Assembly (NCBI RefSeq): GCF_007830115.1
Contig: NZ_VLKP01000004.1
Span: forward strand, 186,001 to 250,000
Length of the DNA stretch: 64,000 nt
From: Aerolutibacter ruishenii
GTDB lineage: Bacteria; Pseudomonadota; Gammaproteobacteria; Xanthomonadales; Xanthomonadaceae
Reading direction: 5' to 3'
The position numbers were made by a program, and so were the translations under genes. Under the pieces are notes generated by a model that saw nothing but the letters and a program-made list of their open reading frames with translations, searched no databases and was not told where the DNA came from. Positions 61,770 through 64,000 of the stretch are shown piece after piece. How positions within the stretch are numbered: position 1 is the stretch's first letter; the number at the start of each line of letters is the position of its first letter.

Positions 61770-63332
61770 GTGTCCTCATCCAGTTCCGCTTCCCGCAACC
61801 CCGCCGACTTCCCGCCCGTCTCGATCAAGCAGGAAGACCTGATCCAGTCCGTCGCCGACGCGCTGCAGTACATCTCGTACTACCACCCGGTTGATTACAT
61901 CAGGAACCTCGCCGCCGCCTATGAGCGCGAGGAGTCCCCGGCGGCCAAGGACGCGATGGCGCAGATCCTGATCAACTCGCGCATGAGCGCCGAGGGCCAT
62001 CGCCCGATCTGCCAGGACACCGGCATCGTCACCGTCTTCCTGGAAGTCGGCATGAACGTGCGCTGGGATGACGCCACCCTGGCGCTGGAAGACATGGTCC
62101 ACGAAGGCGTGCGCCGCGCCTATGCCCACCCGGACAACAAACTGCGCGCTTCGGTGCTGGCCGACCCGGCCGGCAAGCGCACCAACACCAAGGACAACAC
62201 CCCGGGCGTGGTCAACGTCAAGATCGTCCCCGGCAACACCGTTGACGTGATCGTCGCGGCCAAGGGCGGCGGTTCCGAAGCGAAGTCCAAGTTCGCCATG
62301 CTCAACCCGTCCGACTCCATCGTCGACTGGGTGCTCAAGACCGTGCCGACCATGGGCGCGGGCTGGTGCCCGCCGGGCATGCTGGGCATCGGCATCGGCG
62401 GCACCGCCGAGAAGGCGATGTTGCTGGCCAAGGAAGCGCTGATGGAGCCGATCGACATCACCGATCTGCAGCAGCGCGGTGCGTCGAACCGTGCCGAAGA
62501 GCTGCGTCTTGAACTGTACGAGAAGGTCAACGCGCTCGGCATTGGCGCGCAGGGCCTGGGCGGGCTGACCACCGTGCTCGACATCAAGGTCAAGGATTAC
62601 CCGACCCACGCGGCCAACCTGCCGGTCGCGCTGATCCCCAACTGCGCCGCCACCCGCCACGCGCACTTCACCCTCGACGGCAGCGGCCCGGTGATGCTGG
62701 ATCCGCCGTCGCTCGCCGACTGGCCGCAGCTGACCTACGACGCCTCCAAGGGCCGTCGCGTCAACCTCGACACGCTGACCCGGGAAGAGGTCGCCTCGTG
62801 GAAGCCCGGTGAGGTCCTGCTGCTCAACGGCAAGCTGCTCACCGGCCGCGACGCCGCGCACAAGCGCATGGTCGACATGCTCAACAAGGGCGAGCCGCTG
62901 CCGGTGGACCTCAAGGGCCGCTTCATCTACTACGTCGGCCCGGTCGATCCGGTGCGTGACGAAGTCGTCGGCCCCGCCGGTCCCACCACCGCCACGCGCA
63001 TGGACAAGTTCACCGAGCAGGTCCTGGCGCAGACCGGCCTGATGGGCATGGTCGGCAAGGCCGAGCGCGGCCCCGCGGCCATCGAGGCGATCAGGAAACA
63101 CCAGTCGGCCTACCTGATGGCCGTTGGCGGTGCCGCGTACCTGGTGTCGAAGGCGATCAAGGCCGCCAAGGTCGTCGGCTTCGCCGACCTGGGCATGGAG
63201 GCCATCTACGAGTTCGAAGTGCAGGACATGCCGGTCACCGTCGCGGTCGACTCGCAGGGCACCTCGGTGCACGAGACCGGGCCGAAGGAGTGGCAGGCGC
63301 GCATCGGCAAGATCCCGGTGGTCGTGGCCTGA
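61770..63332 (+). CDS. fumA: Class I fumarate hydratase (4Fe-4S)
   Basis: A 520-residue iron-sulfur fumarase that hydrates fumarate to malate in the TCA cycle. The cluster Cys residues sit in PICQDTGIVTVF, MGAGWCPPGMLGIG and NCAATRHAHF, and the alpha and beta regions are fused as in FumA/FumB. The GTG start at 61770 gives a Ser-rich leader (SSSSSAS) before the conserved KQEDLIQSVADALQYIS. A strong terminator follows. Confidence 0.95.
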   Translation: MSSSSSASRNPADFPPVSIKQEDLIQSVADALQYISYYHPVDYIRNLAAAYEREESPAAKDAMAQILINSRMSAEGHRPICQDTGIVTVFLEVGMNVRWDDATLALEDMVHEGVRRAYAHPDNKLRASVLADPAGKRTNTKDNTPGVVNVKIVPGNTVDVIVAAKGGGSEAKSKFAMLNPSDSIVDWVLKTVPTMGAGWCPPGMLGIGIGGTAEKAMLLAKEALMEPIDITDLQQRGASNRAEELRLELYEKVNALGIGAQGLGGLTTVLDIKVKDYPTHAANLPVALIPNCAATRHAHFTLDGSGPVMLDPPSLADWPQLTYDASKGRRVNLDTLTREEVASWKPGEVLLLNGKLLTGRDAAHKRMVDMLNKGEPLPVDLKGRFIYYVGPVDPVRDEVVGPAGPTTATRMDKFTEQVLAQTGLMGMVGKAERGPAAIEAIRKHQSAYLMAVGGAAYLVSKAIKAAKVVGFADLGMEAIYEFEVQDMPVTVAVDSQGTSVHETGPKEWQARIGKIPVVVA

Positions 63333-63354
63333 TCCTGCTGCACGAGCCAAATGC

Positions 63355-63384
63355 AAGGGCCGACAGGAATGTCGGCCCTTTTTT
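63355..63384 (+). terminator. Rho-independent terminator after fumarase
   Basis: AAGGGCCGACA at 63355-63365 pairs perfectly with 63370-63380 around GGAA. The T stretch continues to 63384. It lies 22 bases after the stop codon, a classic strong terminator. Confidence 0.95.
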
Positions 63385-63476
63385 CGTGCGGCGAGTGATG
63401 AACGTCGGGGCGCGTGGTCATGGACTACGCGTGAAATGCAGCGTTTCCGCCACCTTTCGGCCATGATGGTGGTCGC

Positions 63477-64000
63477 TCAATACCACTCCAGCAACGATAT
63501 CCCCAGCCCCACGTACGTGGCGCGGTGGTTGTAGTCGAGCAGGCTCTCGCCATACCCGTCGAACACCTGCACGTGGCCGCGGAACGATCGGGTGATCGGG
63601 AAGCCCCAGTCCAGTTGCACCGCACCAAGCGAGTGTCCGCCCGTGCGCAGCGAATGCCGGGCCATGACCGCGAACTCGTGTCCATTCCAGCGCCGCACCA
63701 GGGTTGCATCGGCGCGCCCGACGTAATCCTCGATGCCCGGGTTCTCGTCCTCGCGGGAGCCCTCGGGAATGCGCCACCACGGGCGGACGGTCAATGCCCA
63801 GTCATCGCGGTCCAGGCCGATGTTGAGGATCACCCGGTTCCAACTGCGCGATACCGGATCGGCGCGGCCATTGGACTGGTGGTTGATGCCCAGCGCCAGC
63901 ATCCGCCCGCGCCATCCCAGCAACGAGTAGTTGTTGCGGAACACCAGCATCACTTCCGGCTCGTAGTTGGTTTCGCGGAAGGGCCGTGACTCATCGCCGT
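63477..64000 (-). CDS. pldA: Outer-membrane phospholipase A, C-terminal part
   Basis: The last ~174 residues of a phospholipase A1 (OMPLA); the frame continues beyond the right window edge. The active-site His and Ser are in ALGINHQSNGRADP, and the nearby SRSWNRVI is the calcium/Asn region of the catalytic triad. The rest is amphipathic beta-strands of the 12-strand barrel ending in LLEWY, with a terminal aromatic for barrel insertion. RPFRETNYEPEV, at the edge, is the usual preceding segment. It degrades misplaced outer-leaflet phospholipids. Confidence 0.92.
   Translation of the reverse strand, partial: GDESRPFRETNYEPEVMLVFRNNYSLLGWRGRMLALGINHQSNGRADPVSRSWNRVILNIGLDRDDWALTVRPWWRIPEGSREDENPGIEDYVGRADATLVRRWNGHEFAVMARHSLRTGGHSLGAVQLDWGFPITRSFRGHVQVFDGYGESLLDYNHRATYVGLGISLLEWY

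Noticed and set aside
1-64000. Search for CRISPR arrays, tRNA/rRNA genes, insertion sequences, integrases and toxin-antitoxin pairs
   Set aside because: No regularly spaced direct repeats, no tRNA-like cloverleaf, no transposase or integrase signatures and no paired small genes of that kind were seen by eye. A tRNA or covariance-model scan would settle the RNA part.

Overview
The window is 64 kb of ordinary, very GC-rich bacterial chromosome carrying about 58 recognisable genes. The protein repertoire points to the Xanthomonadaceae/Lysobacteraceae (Lysobacter, Luteimonas, Pseudoxanthomonas, Stenotrophomonas). It includes several secreted or outer-membrane metallopeptidases (M13, M14, M3), a TonB-dependent receptor, an EptA/PAP2 lipid A module beside a two-component system, class I fumarase, DUF1615, YaeQ and many lipoproteins. 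The genus is inferred, not proven. I see no rRNA, tRNA, CRISPR array, integrase, transposase or prophage.

Layout. 1-5.3 kb: end of an M13 peptidase, a DUF1615 lipoprotein, a small CCGGC-tailed protein, divergent ornithine cyclodeaminase and Lrp regulator, a DksA-type zinc finger, and a HAD hydrolase split by a frameshift. 5.3-9.3 kb: small membrane protein, SixA-like phosphatase, UbiB-like kinase, and a strikingly charged exported protein. 9.5-15.5 kb (minus strand): an acyl-CoA synthetase followed by an ATPase, an FtsX-type permease and an HlyD adaptor, probably one transcript. 15.6-22.5 kb: ClpP-fold lipoprotein, MFS transporter plus glycosyltransferase pair, then a tight operon of MHS transporter, DUF998, trhO and ridA. 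22.5-31 kb: two distant HI0933-type flavoproteins, a serine hydrolase, FKBP, YaeQ, an RluA-type pseudouridine synthase, a glutamine amidotransferase and an EamA transporter. 31-38.9 kb: DEAD-box helicase, selO, a duplicated-domain lipoprotein, a host-attachment-type protein, uup and thpR. 38.9-47.4 kb: a small conserved protein, M14 peptidase, peptide transporter, rhomboid protease, a small acetyltransferase, rluF, a DUF3298 lipoprotein, cfa and the wreck of an S9 peptidase gene. 47.5-55.2 kb: a secreted protein of unknown function with palindromic sites upstream, a histidine kinase/response regulator pair divergent from PAP2-eptA, and an M3 peptidase. 55.5-64 kb: TonB receptor, glutathione peroxidase, a STAS-like protein, ferredoxin-NADP reductase, a PQQ-type sugar dehydrogenase, a second CCGGC-tailed protein, fumarase and the end of phospholipase A.

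Functional themes are envelope maintenance (lipid A and glycolipid modification, cyclopropanation, phospholipase, ABC export), peptide scavenging (M13, M14, M3, peptide symporter, S9 remnant), and RNA or translation care (two pseudouridine synthases, trhO, helicase, uup, thpR).

I found no convincing new multi-gene system. The best leads are the paralogous pair of tiny HMA-like proteins that end in CCGGC, three palindromes (two CRP/Clp-like) in front of the secreted protein at 47.5 kb, an 11-bp-phased direct repeat between the two-component system and PAP2-eptA, and the arginine/aspartate-saturated exported protein at 8-9.3 kb.
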